Positions 17,879 through 27,278 of a stretch of 64,000 bases of DNA are shown piece after piece. The position numbers and the translations under genes are program-made. The stretch is from Flaviramulus basaltis (GTDB lineage Bacteria > Bacteroidota > Bacteroidia > Flavobacteriales > Flavobacteriaceae). The stretch spans positions 1,178,001 through 1,242,000 of the forward strand of contig NZ_FPKV01000002.1 of NCBI RefSeq assembly GCF_900114265.1. The letters run 5' to 3'. Under the pieces are notes generated by a model that saw only the letters and a program-made list of their open reading frames with translations, had not been told where the DNA came from and searched no databases. Positions within the stretch are counted from its first letter, which is position 1. Each line of letters opens with the position of its first letter.

Positions 17879-18942
17879 AACTTAATAGTGAAATGAATGG
17901 TTTGCATATTGAAGTTATACTGAAATTGATACACTTTAGTTCTCAAATTATTTACAACACACTCTAAAAGCATATTGTTTATAGTTTGCATATCTAAAAA
18001 CAATACCGTTTTTTTACCTAATATTTTTTTTGTTTTTTGCTTGATGGAAGTATAGTCTGCATTATGAGTTATTACAACTTTTACTACTTTATCCGTTTCA
18101 GACAATAAAACATTACTAATAAACGCTTTTATTTCTCCCTCCTTATTTGTTAGCTGAAAATTTAAATCGACCGTTTTTAAAGTTGTATAATCTAATTCAT
18201 TATAGATTCCCCAATTAAAACTTTCGTTAGCTTTTACTTTATTGGTATGCTTAGAAAATTCTAAATATTGATGATTTATTTGCTCTAATGATGAGTGAAA
18301 TGGTGTTAAATCGTTAACTTCCCTATAATGTTTGGGATGCCATTGATGCAACATTAATATAGATTCTCTGTAAAAAGAAACTTTATATCCAGCATTTTTA
18401 AGCCTTACATGCACATCGGTATCTTCCCCGCCCCAACCATGGTAAAATTCATCATATCCATTTATAGCCCTTAAAACTTCAGAGTTAAACAAAGTCATAC
18501 CCGTTGCTTCCTCATTCGACTCAAAGTTAATTTTATAAGCATCAAATACTTTACTAATTTTTGATTCTGCTTCATTTAAAAACCCTACTTGAAAATACAC
18601 TACTTTGTTATTCTGTTTTAAATTATGAAGGGTTTCAATAAAATCGGGATGATAAATCATATCTACATCACCCACAAAAAACTTAGGTGTTACTGTTTTT
18701 TTTAAAACCATATTTATAGCTTTCGATTTACACCAAAGTTGCTGTTCGGTGTCACATCTTAACAACTTAACAAACTTATACGATTGTACTACTGCATAAA
18801 GCTGATCTTTAAATTTGTCTTGACTACCATAATCTACCAAAACCACCTCAAACCTGCTATTAGTTTGTGTTTTTAAAGATTTTAAACACGTTTCAACAAT
18901 GTTTAAATCTCTATTTCTATATGTTAATACGATGGTTATCAT
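17875..18942 (-). CDS. Glycosyltransferase family 2 with galactosyltransferase-like C-terminal motif
   Basis: About 355 residues from the ATG at 18942, which lies one base after the upstream stop and gives the usual GT2 start MITIVLTYRNRDL; a longer reading frame begins at 19005 but overlaps the upstream gene. Motifs: VLVDYGSQDKF, KFFVGDVDMIYHPDF (metal-binding DVD), and YDEFYHGWGGEDTDVHVRL, matching the glyco_transf_7C pattern of galactosyltransferases. A roughly 120-residue C-terminal part is of unknown function. It overlaps the next GT4 gene by four bases. Confidence 0.85.
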   Translation of the reverse strand: MITIVLTYRNRDLNIVETCLKSLKTQTNSRFEVVLVDYGSQDKFKDQLYAVVQSYKFVKLLRCDTEQQLWCKSKAINMVLKKTVTPKFFVGDVDMIYHPDFIETLHNLKQNNKVVYFQVGFLNEAESKISKVFDAYKINFESNEEATGMTLFNSEVLRAINGYDEFYHGWGGEDTDVHVRLKNAGYKVSFYRESILMLHQWHPKHYREVNDLTPFHSSLEQINHQYLEFSKHTNKVKANESFNWGIYNELDYTTLKTVDLNFQLTNKEGEIKAFISNVLLSETDKVVKVVITHNADYTSIKQKTKKILGKKTVLFLDMQTINNMLLECVVNNLRTKVYQFQYNFNMQTIHFTIKL

Positions 18943-18943
18943 T

Positions 18944-20140
18944 TTAAGAGTATAGTTCTTTAAGTAACGCCTTTCTATATTTTTTGTTAAAGGCTTCAAT
19001 ATCAAAATGCTTTCTTGAATAATTGAATGCGTTTAAAGATAGTTTTGATACTAACTCCTTATCGTTTATCAATTTAATAATTACATCTACAAATTGATTT
19101 ACTATTTCATCATCATCATCATCAATTAAGATACCATTTTCGAAGCTCATTATATGTTCGCTAATTCCTCCAACATTGGTAGAAATTGGTATAACTCCTT
19201 GTGCCATAGCTTCTGGAATAATCATTGGGAATCCTTCCCTAAAAGATGTAATCAAGACAAAAGTTAATGATTTATAGAATTGATTCAAAGTAATATCGTC
19301 AGTTATTTCTCCTAAAAAAGAAACTCCAGATTCATTAATCATTTTGATATTACTTTTCATACCTATACCTGCCATTACAAACTTAATAGAAGTGTCTACT
19401 TTTGTTATTTCAGCAGAAATCTTCAAAAACATTTCTGGTCTTTTTTCTTTGGACCATCGTCCTACAAATCCAATTTTTATACCATCTCTATTATTAAGTT
19501 TTTCATTATTATCAATACCTATTGCATTTTCAATAATTATAACTTTGTTATAACATTCATTATCAACTTTGTATTTCTTATAATTTAATAAAATATCGCT
19601 GTAAGCCTTATTATTTATAACAACTCTGTTGGTAATATCATGGCTACTTGCTATATAATGATTTACTAATATTGGATTTTCTCCTGATATGGCATGAATT
19701 AAATCTACTGTAATTATATGTTCTTTAACTAGTGGTAATAGTTCATAGAAGAAATTAGTATTACTTGAAAAAACACTTATCAGTGCCTGGTTGTTGTTTA
19801 TAGTTTTGGCAATATGTTTTTTTAATAAACTATTTATGAAATTATTGTTTTTACTAAGTATTTTATTAATCTCTATAATTTCAGAATATTGAGAAAAATC
19901 TTCTTTAAAATTATCTGTTGCAGAGTTATGCGTAAACAATATACATGATTTTTTATCCTTTACACTCTTAACAATATTAAGATGAACACGTTCCGCTCCT
20001 CCTGTTTGGAAATATGGAAGAATAAACACGACTTCGGCGTTATTGATTTTCTTAGATTCAAAGATTTGAAATTTAAAAAACCCGAAAAGAGATTGTATAA
20101 ATCGCACAAATTGCTTGATATGCTTTTTGATTTTATTCAA
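18944..20140 (-). CDS. Glycosyltransferase family 4
   Basis: A 398-residue GT-B enzyme. After a basic, partly hydrophobic N-terminus (residues 1-30, perhaps membrane-associating) comes FILPYFQTGGAERVHLNIVK with the GGAER loop. The donor half has IGFVGRWSKEKRPEMFLKI, SFREGFPMIIPEAMAQGVIP with both acidic residues, and TNVGGISEHIMSFENG. The start is a TTG at 20140 that overlaps the upstream stop as TTGA; no ATG occurs earlier in frame. Specificity unknown. Confidence 0.87.
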   Translation of the reverse strand: MNKIKKHIKQFVRFIQSLFGFFKFQIFESKKINNAEVVFILPYFQTGGAERVHLNIVKSVKDKKSCILFTHNSATDNFKEDFSQYSEIIEINKILSKNNNFINSLLKKHIAKTINNNQALISVFSSNTNFFYELLPLVKEHIITVDLIHAISGENPILVNHYIASSHDITNRVVINNKAYSDILLNYKKYKVDNECYNKVIIIENAIGIDNNEKLNNRDGIKIGFVGRWSKEKRPEMFLKISAEITKVDTSIKFVMAGIGMKSNIKMINESGVSFLGEITDDITLNQFYKSLTFVLITSFREGFPMIIPEAMAQGVIPISTNVGGISEHIMSFENGILIDDDDDEIVNQFVDVIIKLINDKELVSKLSLNAFNYSRKHFDIEAFNKKYRKALLKELYS

Positions 20141-21102
20141 TTCTTATTGTCCGTTATCTTAATAATATTTTTAATTAACACCCTACGCAAATAGGATAAA
20201 ACAATGTAACTGTAATACATAATGGTTAATCCAATTGTTTTAGTTAATGAGGTAATCCCTCTTTTATAAAACATCTTAATTAATATTCTATTCTCATGTA
20301 ATAGGTTTTGATTGCTCGGAAAATAAAAATCTCTAAACCAAACTTTTAAGTAATTATTTAAGTTCTTTTTTAATTTTGAATTTTTTCTTAATTCTAGTTC
20401 ATTGCAAATATCTGGTATAAAAAGCAGCAAACTATTAAAATATTTTTCTTTAAGCAATGTCCAATCAGTAATGTTTGGATAATAAACGGTGTCGTATTCT
20501 ACATTATTAAATACTTTGTATTTTACATTTGGAACTAGCAAAGCTCTAATCATCAATTCAGGATCATTTAATCTTGGATACCCTTCCTTAAACCCTTTAA
20601 GATTTATTATAAATCCACGCTTCCAAATAGGGCACATAATAGACCATGGTAACTTATAGTTTAGAAAATCTATTAAATGAATAGAACTTTCTTGAATGTC
20701 TCTTTTTAAAACTGCATCATCCTTTTTAATTCCCATAGGAAATATCAAGAAATCTTGTTCGTGGTTTTTTTGAAATTCTAAAATCCTATTATTTAAACAT
20801 TCAGGCATTAAGGTATCATCTGAATCTAAAAAGATAACATAATCCCCATTTGATTTGAATAAACCTATATTCCTACAAGTAGGAGCTCCTTTAACCTGCT
20901 CTTCTGGTCTTACATAAAACTTAAAACGCTTATCTTGGTTACAAAAAGCCCTTAATACATCGACTGTCTTATCTTTAGAAAAATCGTCAACAATGATGCA
21001 CTCCCAATTATGGTACGTTTGCTGTATTACAGAATTTAATGTTTTTACAATTAAATGAGCTCTGTTAAAGGTTGGAATAATTATAGATACTAATGGTTCC
21101 AT
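20137..21102 (-). CDS. Glycosyltransferase family 2
   Basis: A 321-residue GT-A protein: SIIIPTFNRAHLIVKTLNSV, WECIIVDDFSKDKTVDVL with the nucleotide-binding DD, APTCRNIGLFKSNGDYV, FLDSDDTL (metal-binding DSD) near residue 92. The distal region has GYPRLNDPELMIRALL. A hydrophobic patch near the C-terminus (about 290-310) could attach it to the membrane. It overlaps the GT4 gene downstream by four bases and follows a methyltransferase-like gene by two. Sugar unknown. Confidence 0.88.
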   Translation of the reverse strand: MEPLVSIIIPTFNRAHLIVKTLNSVIQQTYHNWECIIVDDFSKDKTVDVLRAFCNQDKRFKFYVRPEEQVKGAPTCRNIGLFKSNGDYVIFLDSDDTLMPECLNNRILEFQKNHEQDFLIFPMGIKKDDAVLKRDIQESSIHLIDFLNYKLPWSIMCPIWKRGFIINLKGFKEGYPRLNDPELMIRALLVPNVKYKVFNNVEYDTVYYPNITDWTLLKEKYFNSLLLFIPDICNELELRKNSKLKKNLNNYLKVWFRDFYFPSNQNLLHENRILIKMFYKRGITSLTKTIGLTIMYYSYIVLSYLRRVLIKNIIKITDNKN

Positions 21103-21104
21103 AT

Positions 21105-21839
21105 TTAAAATGAAGTTGCATATTTAAACTTCTCTGTTACTAACAACATCAAACTTTTATTACCAAAATACTTTTTTTTATATATAATTACACCTTTTTT
21201 CTCTAATGTTTCAACTAAATCTTTGGTTGTTTCTTGCTCCCCTTTTCTATTAACATCGTCTATTATTATAATAAAATCATCATGCTTTGTTAAACGGGTT
21301 GCTAAATCCACAATATCGTGTCTAGAATAATGTTTACTGCCAATTGGTCCATCTATAATATATAAATCAAACTTGGTATCAACCAATTGATTTATATTTT
21401 CATAGCTATTTGTTTCGTGCCCATTTACTTGCTTAGTAACTACATTACAAATCTTAACTTGAGTATTTGATGATAACTTAAAGTTATTAGTGAAATTATC
21501 ATACCATTCTTGATTTTGTTCTATAATTAGATGTTTGCTTTCTTTTAAATAATTATCTAAATAAATAGATATAAATTTACTTGACTCTCCTAAACCAAAT
21601 TCAATAATATTGGTAGGTTTGTAATCTGATAAAATTCGATTTAACACATAGTAAAAAGCATAATTTCCGGCCCACCTACCTATGTTTATTGGCTGGTCTT
21701 CAAGCCATTTCTTTCCTCTTATACTATCATGAAATATATGTGCCCACTCAAGTTCTTTTAATTGGCAATAATTTAAATGGTGCAACCTTTTATTTTCATT
21801 AATTATTTCTCTAATTATTGCTTTTATTTTGTTAAACAT
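21105..21839 (-). CDS. SAM-dependent methyltransferase-like protein
   Basis: A 244-residue protein with a Rossmann-like core: IIEFGLGESSKFISIYL at about 79-95 resembles SAM-binding motif I, LIIEQNQEWYDNF follows as motif II, and FDLYIIDGPIGSKHYSRHDI plus DFIIIIDDVNRKGE resemble motifs IV and V of O-methyltransferases, with IDG and IDD acidic residues that could bind a metal. It may methylate a sugar hydroxyl. It sits between an acyltransferase gene (16 bases) and a GT2 gene (2 bases). The activity is inferred from fold only. Confidence 0.65.
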   Translation of the reverse strand: MFNKIKAIIREIINENKRLHHLNYCQLKELEWAHIFHDSIRGKKWLEDQPINIGRWAGNYAFYYVLNRILSDYKPTNIIEFGLGESSKFISIYLDNYLKESKHLIIEQNQEWYDNFTNNFKLSSNTQVKICNVVTKQVNGHETNSYENINQLVDTKFDLYIIDGPIGSKHYSRHDIVDLATRLTKHDDFIIIIDDVNRKGEQETTKDLVETLEKKGVIIYKKKYFGNKSLMLLVTEKFKYATSF

Positions 21840-21855
21840 ACATTATTACCTGTTT

Positions 21856-22887
21856 TTAATTAAACTTTAAAAAATTCTTTTTATACGCTAACGCTTTTTT
21901 CTCTACAAAATGCCACGATAAATAACCAAACATTATCGAAACCATCAGAGAATAAATTATTAACTGATATACATTCAAATCAAAGAAATAAATCATGGTT
22001 TGTTGAACAGGAAAACTATAAATATAAATCCCATAAGACAGATCGCCAATTTTACCAAAAGTACTAAAAAAAGGAAGTGGAGCAAACCCAATTAATAAAA
22101 CCATAATAGGGAAAACAATATGTTTTATATAATTGTAAAAATTAAAATAAATGGCTAATGCAAATACTATAATGGTGATTATTAGTAAAATGCTGCTTTT
22201 TATTTCTTCAAAATTAAATGACGCCAATAAACTACCACAAACAAAAAATGTACCTAAATTTAAAATATGATATCCTTGCATCCCTAAAATTGAAGAACCT
22301 GCAAATCTTTCTATAAAAAAATTATAAGTTATAATTAAAATTGCAAAAACTGCTGCAATTAAAATTCGAACCCCTTTAAAATCATTCCTAAAAAAATATA
22401 ACAATCCAATGGCAACATATAATGAAAACTCATACCTTATAGTCCATAAAGACCCATTAATGGCGTGGTAAGCATTTGTATCAAATATTCCTTTAATACC
22501 TGACTGAAAAAAATATAGCAACAGGTTATATGGAAGGTAACTATACACTTCTTTATTTTGAAAAAAAGAAATTTCGCTTTTATATACAAACGGCGCTAAT
22601 ATAAGTGTAAGTAATAAAACAAAAAAAAGTGCTGGAAAAAGCCTTAAAAAACGCTTTTTATAATAACTAAAAAAACTTTTGCTTCGTTGTAAACTTTGAA
22701 AAATAAAATAACCACTAATAATAAAAAAACCGCTCAACCCTAATTGTGACAATACAATTTGGCCATTTGAAATTTGATGAAACCATTCAGAACTTTCATT
22801 AACGCCTGATAAAGCATACGCATGCGATATAACTACAAACACCGCAAATAAAAATCTTAAAAAATCGAAATTATTATCTTTATGCAT
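21856..22887 (-). CDS. Acyltransferase-3 family membrane protein
   Basis: A 343-residue multi-spanning protein with the acyltransferase-3 hallmarks: NFDFLRFLFAVFVVISHAYA (R and catalytic H), LGLSGFFIISGYFIFQS, YKKRFLRLFPALFFVLL and GSLWTIRYEFSLYVAIGLL. About ten transmembrane segments. It probably O-acylates a sugar of the polysaccharide or its precursor. It is similar in layout to 11209-12330, but the two are not close copies. Fifteen bases separate it from the upstream GT2. Confidence 0.86.
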   Translation of the reverse strand: MHKDNNFDFLRFLFAVFVVISHAYALSGVNESSEWFHQISNGQIVLSQLGLSGFFIISGYFIFQSLQRSKSFFSYYKKRFLRLFPALFFVLLLTLILAPFVYKSEISFFQNKEVYSYLPYNLLLYFFQSGIKGIFDTNAYHAINGSLWTIRYEFSLYVAIGLLYFFRNDFKGVRILIAAVFAILIITYNFFIERFAGSSILGMQGYHILNLGTFFVCGSLLASFNFEEIKSSILLIITIIVFALAIYFNFYNYIKHIVFPIMVLLIGFAPLPFFSTFGKIGDLSYGIYIYSFPVQQTMIYFFDLNVYQLIIYSLMVSIMFGYLSWHFVEKKALAYKKNFLKFN

Positions 22888-22902
22888 TCTTAAGATTCGT
22901 AA

Positions 22903-23682
22903 TTAAAACTTATTTGGTTTGTTGAAAATAAACTTTAATAGAAAAAAATAGCGCTTTACCCCATAGTACAAATCAATGAAGAAGTATTTAGTTAGTCTAA
23001 AAATTGAAAATACAAATCCTTTTGAGGCATTCCCAAAACTAATATCTTGGTGCCACAATTGGTAATTGCCGACAACGTCATTTTTAAACCTAAAAAACAA
23101 TTGCTTTCTATTTCGCTCAATTTCATAAGCAAAAATAGAAGGCACAAAATCTATATCATATCCTGCTTTTAAAACTCTAGTAGACCATTCTTTATCTTCA
23201 AAAGTAGGAACATCTTCCTTAAAAGGATGTTTTTCCCAAACCTTTTTACTAAATGCTGAACCTGAAAATATCAACCCTGATTTGTTAGGATCTTCTTTAG
23301 CAGAAATATTGTTAATGAAATTTTTATAATCATTTGGTTGATGCAAACACCTTAACCCAGCTAAATTTGAATTTTTATCAAATTTATTTTGGATTAGTTT
23401 AAAAAAATCATGACTCACTGGGTAAGAGTGTGCGCTGAAGATAACAACAATGTGGAACTTGGTTTGTTTTACTGCAAAATTAGCGCTCCCACCATAACTA
23501 AAGTTTTTAATGGTTACAAATTTAGCTCCGTATTGATTTGATACTTCTTCGCTTTTGTCTGTAGATAAATTATCTATTACTATAATTTCACCTATATCAT
23601 TAGAGTACCTTTCGGTTAAGTTTTTAAGCAAAAAACTTAATGCTTTATCTTGGTTTTTATTTCTAATAATAACTGAAATCAT
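22903..23682 (-). CDS. Glycosyltransferase family 2
   Basis: About 259 residues from the ATG at 23682; a longer form would need a TTG at 23700 and adds only six residues. The N-terminus MISVIIRNKNQDKAL is typical of a GT2 branch that includes rhamnosyl-type transferases. Further motifs are EIIVIDNLSTDKSEEV, VVIFSAHSYPVSHDFF where SAHS replaces the DxD, and PTFEDKEWSTRVLKAGYDID. The absence of a clear DxD is unusual, though the same branch often has an H-S pair here. Membership in GT2 is fairly sure; activity less so. Confidence 0.8.
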   Translation of the reverse strand: MISVIIRNKNQDKALSFLLKNLTERYSNDIGEIIVIDNLSTDKSEEVSNQYGAKFVTIKNFSYGGSANFAVKQTKFHIVVIFSAHSYPVSHDFFKLIQNKFDKNSNLAGLRCLHQPNDYKNFINNISAKEDPNKSGLIFSGSAFSKKVWEKHPFKEDVPTFEDKEWSTRVLKAGYDIDFVPSIFAYEIERNRKQLFFRFKNDVVGNYQLWHQDISFGNASKGFVFSIFRLTKYFFIDLYYGVKRYFFLLKFIFNKPNKF

Positions 23683-23703
23683 ATCTAGTAATTGTAACAA
23701 CTT

Positions 23704-24540
23704 TTATTTTTTAAAAATCTTAAAAGGTATACAAATTAGTTTTGCTATTTTATATTCTATTGAGTTTTTAATTTTCATTTCACTTTTACGGTGCGTGCCT
23801 AATTGATAAAAAAGTACCCGCATGCAATTATCAAAATCATCAATATAAAGTTCTTTATGCTTTGTGTAAATGTATTCTCTGTTCTTTTCTGAATGGTTTT
23901 TAATTGTATCAACAAGCATCGATTTTTTTGATTTTCTATAATAAAACAAAAACTCATCAACTATTTTATATTTCCAACCTCGCTTGGTAATGGCAAGCCA
24001 GAACTCCCAATCTTCAAAACCACTCTTCATACTTTCATCATAACCACTAACCGCTTCCCAACATTTTTTTCTATATAATGAGGTTGCAATTAATTGGTTT
24101 GCATAAAGTAGATTGAGGTGCGTATTTCCCTTTGGCTTCAATTCATAAATAATATTATCTAAATTCTTATCAAAAAACAAGCTGTAACATGATACTATTG
24201 CTAAGGATTGGTCTTTATTTAATTCTGGAACCAATGTGGTTAAAAAACTGGCATCAATAATATCATCAGCATCTAAAGGAAGTATATAATCTCCATCACA
24301 AATTTTTATACCTGCATTTCTGGCGCTAGATAAACCTCCATTTTCTTTATACAGATATTTGAATCTTTTATCATTTGAGCACCATTGTTTTGCAACAATC
24401 TCAGTATTATCTGGGCTTCCATCATTAACAATGATACATTCCCAGTTAGCATAAGTTTGATTTAATACAGATTGCAGCGTTTCATCTAAAAAATGAGCTT
24501 GTTTATAACAGGGAACTATTATGGAAACGCGTTTATTCAT
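23704..24540 (-). CDS. Glycosyltransferase family 2 (paralogue of the next upstream gene)
   Basis: A 278-residue GT-A enzyme: SIIVPCYKQAHFLDETLQSV, WECIIVNDGSPDNTEIV, SARNAGIKICDGDYILPLDA with DADD as the metal site (about 90-95), and YRKKCWEAVSGYDESMKSGF followed by EDWEFWLAI. The C-terminal 70 residues (KHKELYIDDFDN) are shared with the neighbour at 24562-25422, suggesting a tandem duplication that has diverged. Gaps are 21 bases on each side. Sugar specificity not predictable. Confidence 0.88.
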   Translation of the reverse strand: MNKRVSIIVPCYKQAHFLDETLQSVLNQTYANWECIIVNDGSPDNTEIVAKQWCSNDKRFKYLYKENGGLSSARNAGIKICDGDYILPLDADDIIDASFLTTLVPELNKDQSLAIVSCYSLFFDKNLDNIIYELKPKGNTHLNLLYANQLIATSLYRKKCWEAVSGYDESMKSGFEDWEFWLAITKRGWKYKIVDEFLFYYRKSKKSMLVDTIKNHSEKNREYIYTKHKELYIDDFDNCMRVLFYQLGTHRKSEMKIKNSIEYKIAKLICIPFKIFKK

Positions 24541-24561
24541 TCAAAAAAAATCTTGATAATA

Positions 24562-25422
24562 CTATTTTACTTTTTTCAAAATACCAATATGTTTTTTTAA
24601 AAACCTTAGCGGTGCTAAAATAGCACTTCCTAATCTGTAATTTAATGAGTTTATCGCTTTTAGTTTACTTCTTTTTAATTGGTGATTTACATAAAGCAAT
24701 TGATTTGTAAAAGACTCAAAATTATCTAGATATATTTGTTTATGCTTCTGGAATATATAGTTTCTTAATTCTGTGTCATGATTTTCTAAAGCGTTGCTAT
24801 CTCTAGATATAGTTTTCACTCTATAAATAAACAGTGGTTCTTTAATGATGTACATGAGCCAACCATTTTTTAAAATGGAAAGCCAAAAATCCCAATCTTC
24901 ATAACCATTATACATATTCTCGTCATAACCAGAAGCTTGTTCCCAGCATTTTTTTCTGAACATAGAGCAATTCATTGCATTGTTTTTAGCCAGAAAATTT
25001 GTTGTGGAACCACCTAAAGGCTTTATAATTTTATTACCTATTTTTTTGTTTTTTAACATTTTGTAAAAACAACCAACAACACCAATATTCAAATTATCAT
25101 TTAATATCTCTACAGCTTTTTCAATAAAATTAAGTTCAAAATAATCATCGGCATCCAGATTTAAAATATACTCTGTTTTCGCTAAACCTATACCTACATT
25201 CCGTGCTTTACAAACCCCTTTATTATCTTGAAAAACAACTTCAACATTTTCATACTGAATAGTTTCTAGATTTTTTTTTGTTTTAATATCAGATCCATCA
25301 TCAACAATAATAATCTTTTCTGCTTTTAGTGTTTGGTTTAAAATAGAGTTTAAAGCCTCAATAATAAAGTCTCCGTCATTAAAACAGGGAATTACAACAG
25401 TAACATTGCTGTTCACTTTCAT
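24562..25422 (-). CDS. Glycosyltransferase family 2 (paralogue of the next downstream gene)
   Basis: A 286-residue GT-A enzyme with VTVVIPCFNDGDFIIEALNS, KIIIVDDGSDIKTKK, ARNVGIGLAKTEYILNLDAD containing the DADD metal site, FRKKCWEQASGYDENMYNGY and EDWDFWLSILKNGW. The end of the protein (KHKQIYLDNFESFT, then ILAPLRFLKK) matches the neighbour at 23704-24540 over the same positions. The two likely arose by duplication inside the operon and may transfer related sugars. A 72-base gap precedes it in the transcript. Confidence 0.88.
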   Translation of the reverse strand: MKVNSNVTVVIPCFNDGDFIIEALNSILNQTLKAEKIIIVDDGSDIKTKKNLETIQYENVEVVFQDNKGVCKARNVGIGLAKTEYILNLDADDYFELNFIEKAVEILNDNLNIGVVGCFYKMLKNKKIGNKIIKPLGGSTTNFLAKNNAMNCSMFRKKCWEQASGYDENMYNGYEDWDFWLSILKNGWLMYIIKEPLFIYRVKTISRDSNALENHDTELRNYIFQKHKQIYLDNFESFTNQLLYVNHQLKRSKLKAINSLNYRLGSAILAPLRFLKKHIGILKKVK

Positions 25423-25494
25423 TTAAAAAAAATTAAATTCTAACATTAACTATTTTGTCTATTTATCAAAGCCTTTGATACAAATAGCACAAAA

Positions 25495-26442
25495 TTACTT
25501 AAACAAAAATGGGAAAAGTTTTTGTCTAAGCCTAATTATAGGGAAGTATTTGATACTCAATACAGAAAACAAAAATCTAGGAGTATTAATAAATAAATAG
25601 CTCCAATACTTTATATAATTAATTAAAGTATTTTTTTGTTTATAAGTTATAAGCCATATCCATTTAAATAAAGTATCAGCTATTGCAATTGATACTTTAT
25701 TTTTACTGCTCCAAAAAATTAAAGACTCATACATTTTAATTGTATACTCTTTATACAAATCGTCTCTATTAAAAACATTTGAATTATGAACACCTCTTAA
25801 AGCTAAAGGATAGTCTATAACTCCTGTGTAAAGTTTAGCCTTTATTGCCATTTTCCAAAAAATATCTGTATCCTCAGCTACTACCAAGGTTTCGTTAAAA
25901 AATCCCGTAAAATCAAAAATTGCTTTTTTTACAGTTAAACCGTCTATTTGAAAATGTCCATGTTTTCCTGAAATTAATGCTTCAAAAAGGGCTTCAGGAT
26001 TTATTATTTGATTTACTGTGTTTAATGTTAGCTCTTGTTCTTCTACAGATGTCAATTCCCTATAAAAGCAAAACCCAACAGCATTATAAACACCATCTGC
26101 ATCTTTATTTGTCTCAAAGATTTTCTTATCAAGAACAAACCTATTTTCTAAATAAAAATCATCAGCATCTAAAAAAGCTACATAATTGCCTTTAGACTTT
26201 TTTATACCTAAATTTCTACTCGCAGCGCGTCCTCTGTTTTTATTATTTTGATGATAATATATTTTAATTATTGGGTTTTGCTTTTGTAAATTTTCAAGAA
26301 TATTTTGTGTTTTATCACGACTTCCATCATTTACCACAATTATTTCAACCACTTCAGGCTGCAACAGTACTGAATTTATTGCTTTTTCAATGAAGAGGTC
26401 ACAATTATAGGCAGGAATAATAACAGAAACCGAAAATTTCAT
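25495..26442 (-). CDS. Glycosyltransferase family 2
   Basis: A 315-residue GT-A protein with VSVIIPAYNCDLFIEKAINS, IIVVNDGSRDKTQNIL, GRAASRNLGIKKSKGNYVAF and LDADDFYLENRFVL (metal-binding DADD near residue 93). The ETLVVAEDTDIFWKM segment is the distal acidic motif. The C-terminus has aromatic-rich hydrophobic stretches (about 262-300) that may associate with the membrane. It lies 21 bases after the WcaE-like GT2 gene. Role inferred from operon context. Confidence 0.88.
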   Translation of the reverse strand: MKFSVSVIIPAYNCDLFIEKAINSVLLQPEVVEIIVVNDGSRDKTQNILENLQKQNPIIKIYYHQNNKNRGRAASRNLGIKKSKGNYVAFLDADDFYLENRFVLDKKIFETNKDADGVYNAVGFCFYRELTSVEEQELTLNTVNQIINPEALFEALISGKHGHFQIDGLTVKKAIFDFTGFFNETLVVAEDTDIFWKMAIKAKLYTGVIDYPLALRGVHNSNVFNRDDLYKEYTIKMYESLIFWSSKNKVSIAIADTLFKWIWLITYKQKNTLINYIKYWSYLFINTPRFLFSVLSIKYFPIIRLRQKLFPFLFK

Positions 26443-26463
26443 AGACGAAATATAATTTTTAGT

Positions 26464-27243
26464 TTAAAACTTATTAATTAAACCAAGCTTTATTAATAAT
26501 TGAATCTTTTTTGATTTTCTTAAAACTCTAATAATTCTTTCTAACTTAAATTTATATTTGAGATCATTCATAAGAATTGGAAACTCTTTGTTTAAAATTA
26601 TTTCCCTCTCTTTTTTCATTAAAATCATACTATCTTCATTAGTACTTATCCCTCCATAATAAAAATTTGTAAACACATCATCTACATATTTGTAAGTCGC
26701 ATTATGCTTTATAAAAGCGATAATAATAAACTTCCAATCCGAAACAATTTTTAAATCTTCATCATAATATCCAAATTTATCAAATAACTGTTTTTTTATA
26801 AATGTTGATTGATGCGGAGGTAAATCATGGTGTAAATAAGCGAATGATAATAGAGCAGGTGTCTGTTTTACTTTTACTACCTCTTCTTTTATTTGATTTA
26901 TATTAAAATACACAATATCCTCTCCAGTTAAACATGAAGCTATTTTTTCTAAAGAGGTAGAATCTATAAAATCATCACCACTATTTAGAAAGAACAAATA
27001 ATCTCCTTTGGCTACATTTATACCTTTGTTCATGGCATTATAAATACCATTATCTGGTTCGCTAACCCAAAAACTAAGATGTTTTTTATTTGATTCTATT
27101 AACTCCTTGCTTCCATCGGTAGAACCACCATCAATGACTATATATTCAAAGCCTTGCCAAGCTTGACTCAATACACTATCTAGCGTTCTTTGCAAGCCAA
27201 ACTTATTATTGTAATTAACTGTTATTATGGACAGTTTTTGCAT
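26464..27243 (-). CDS. Glycosyltransferase family 2, WcaE-like
   Basis: A 259-residue GT-A enzyme with LSIITVNYNNKFGLQRTLDS, YIVIDGGSTDGSKELIESN, SEPDNGIYNAMNKGINVAKG and YLFFLNSGDDF. The NSGDD form of the metal motif and the DGIYNAMNKG-type segment mark the branch that includes the colanic acid transferase WcaE. HHDLPPHQSTFIKKQLF and DWKFII are the distal elements. Cytoplasmic. It lies 35 bases after the DUF5672 gene. Confidence 0.88.
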   Translation of the reverse strand: MQKLSIITVNYNNKFGLQRTLDSVLSQAWQGFEYIVIDGGSTDGSKELIESNKKHLSFWVSEPDNGIYNAMNKGINVAKGDYLFFLNSGDDFIDSTSLEKIASCLTGEDIVYFNINQIKEEVVKVKQTPALLSFAYLHHDLPPHQSTFIKKQLFDKFGYYDEDLKIVSDWKFIIIAFIKHNATYKYVDDVFTNFYYGGISTNEDSMILMKKEREIILNKEFPILMNDLKYKFKLERIIRVLRKSKKIQLLIKLGLINKF

Positions 27244-27278
27244 TTTTATATTAATTTATTAGGCTTACCTATTAAATT

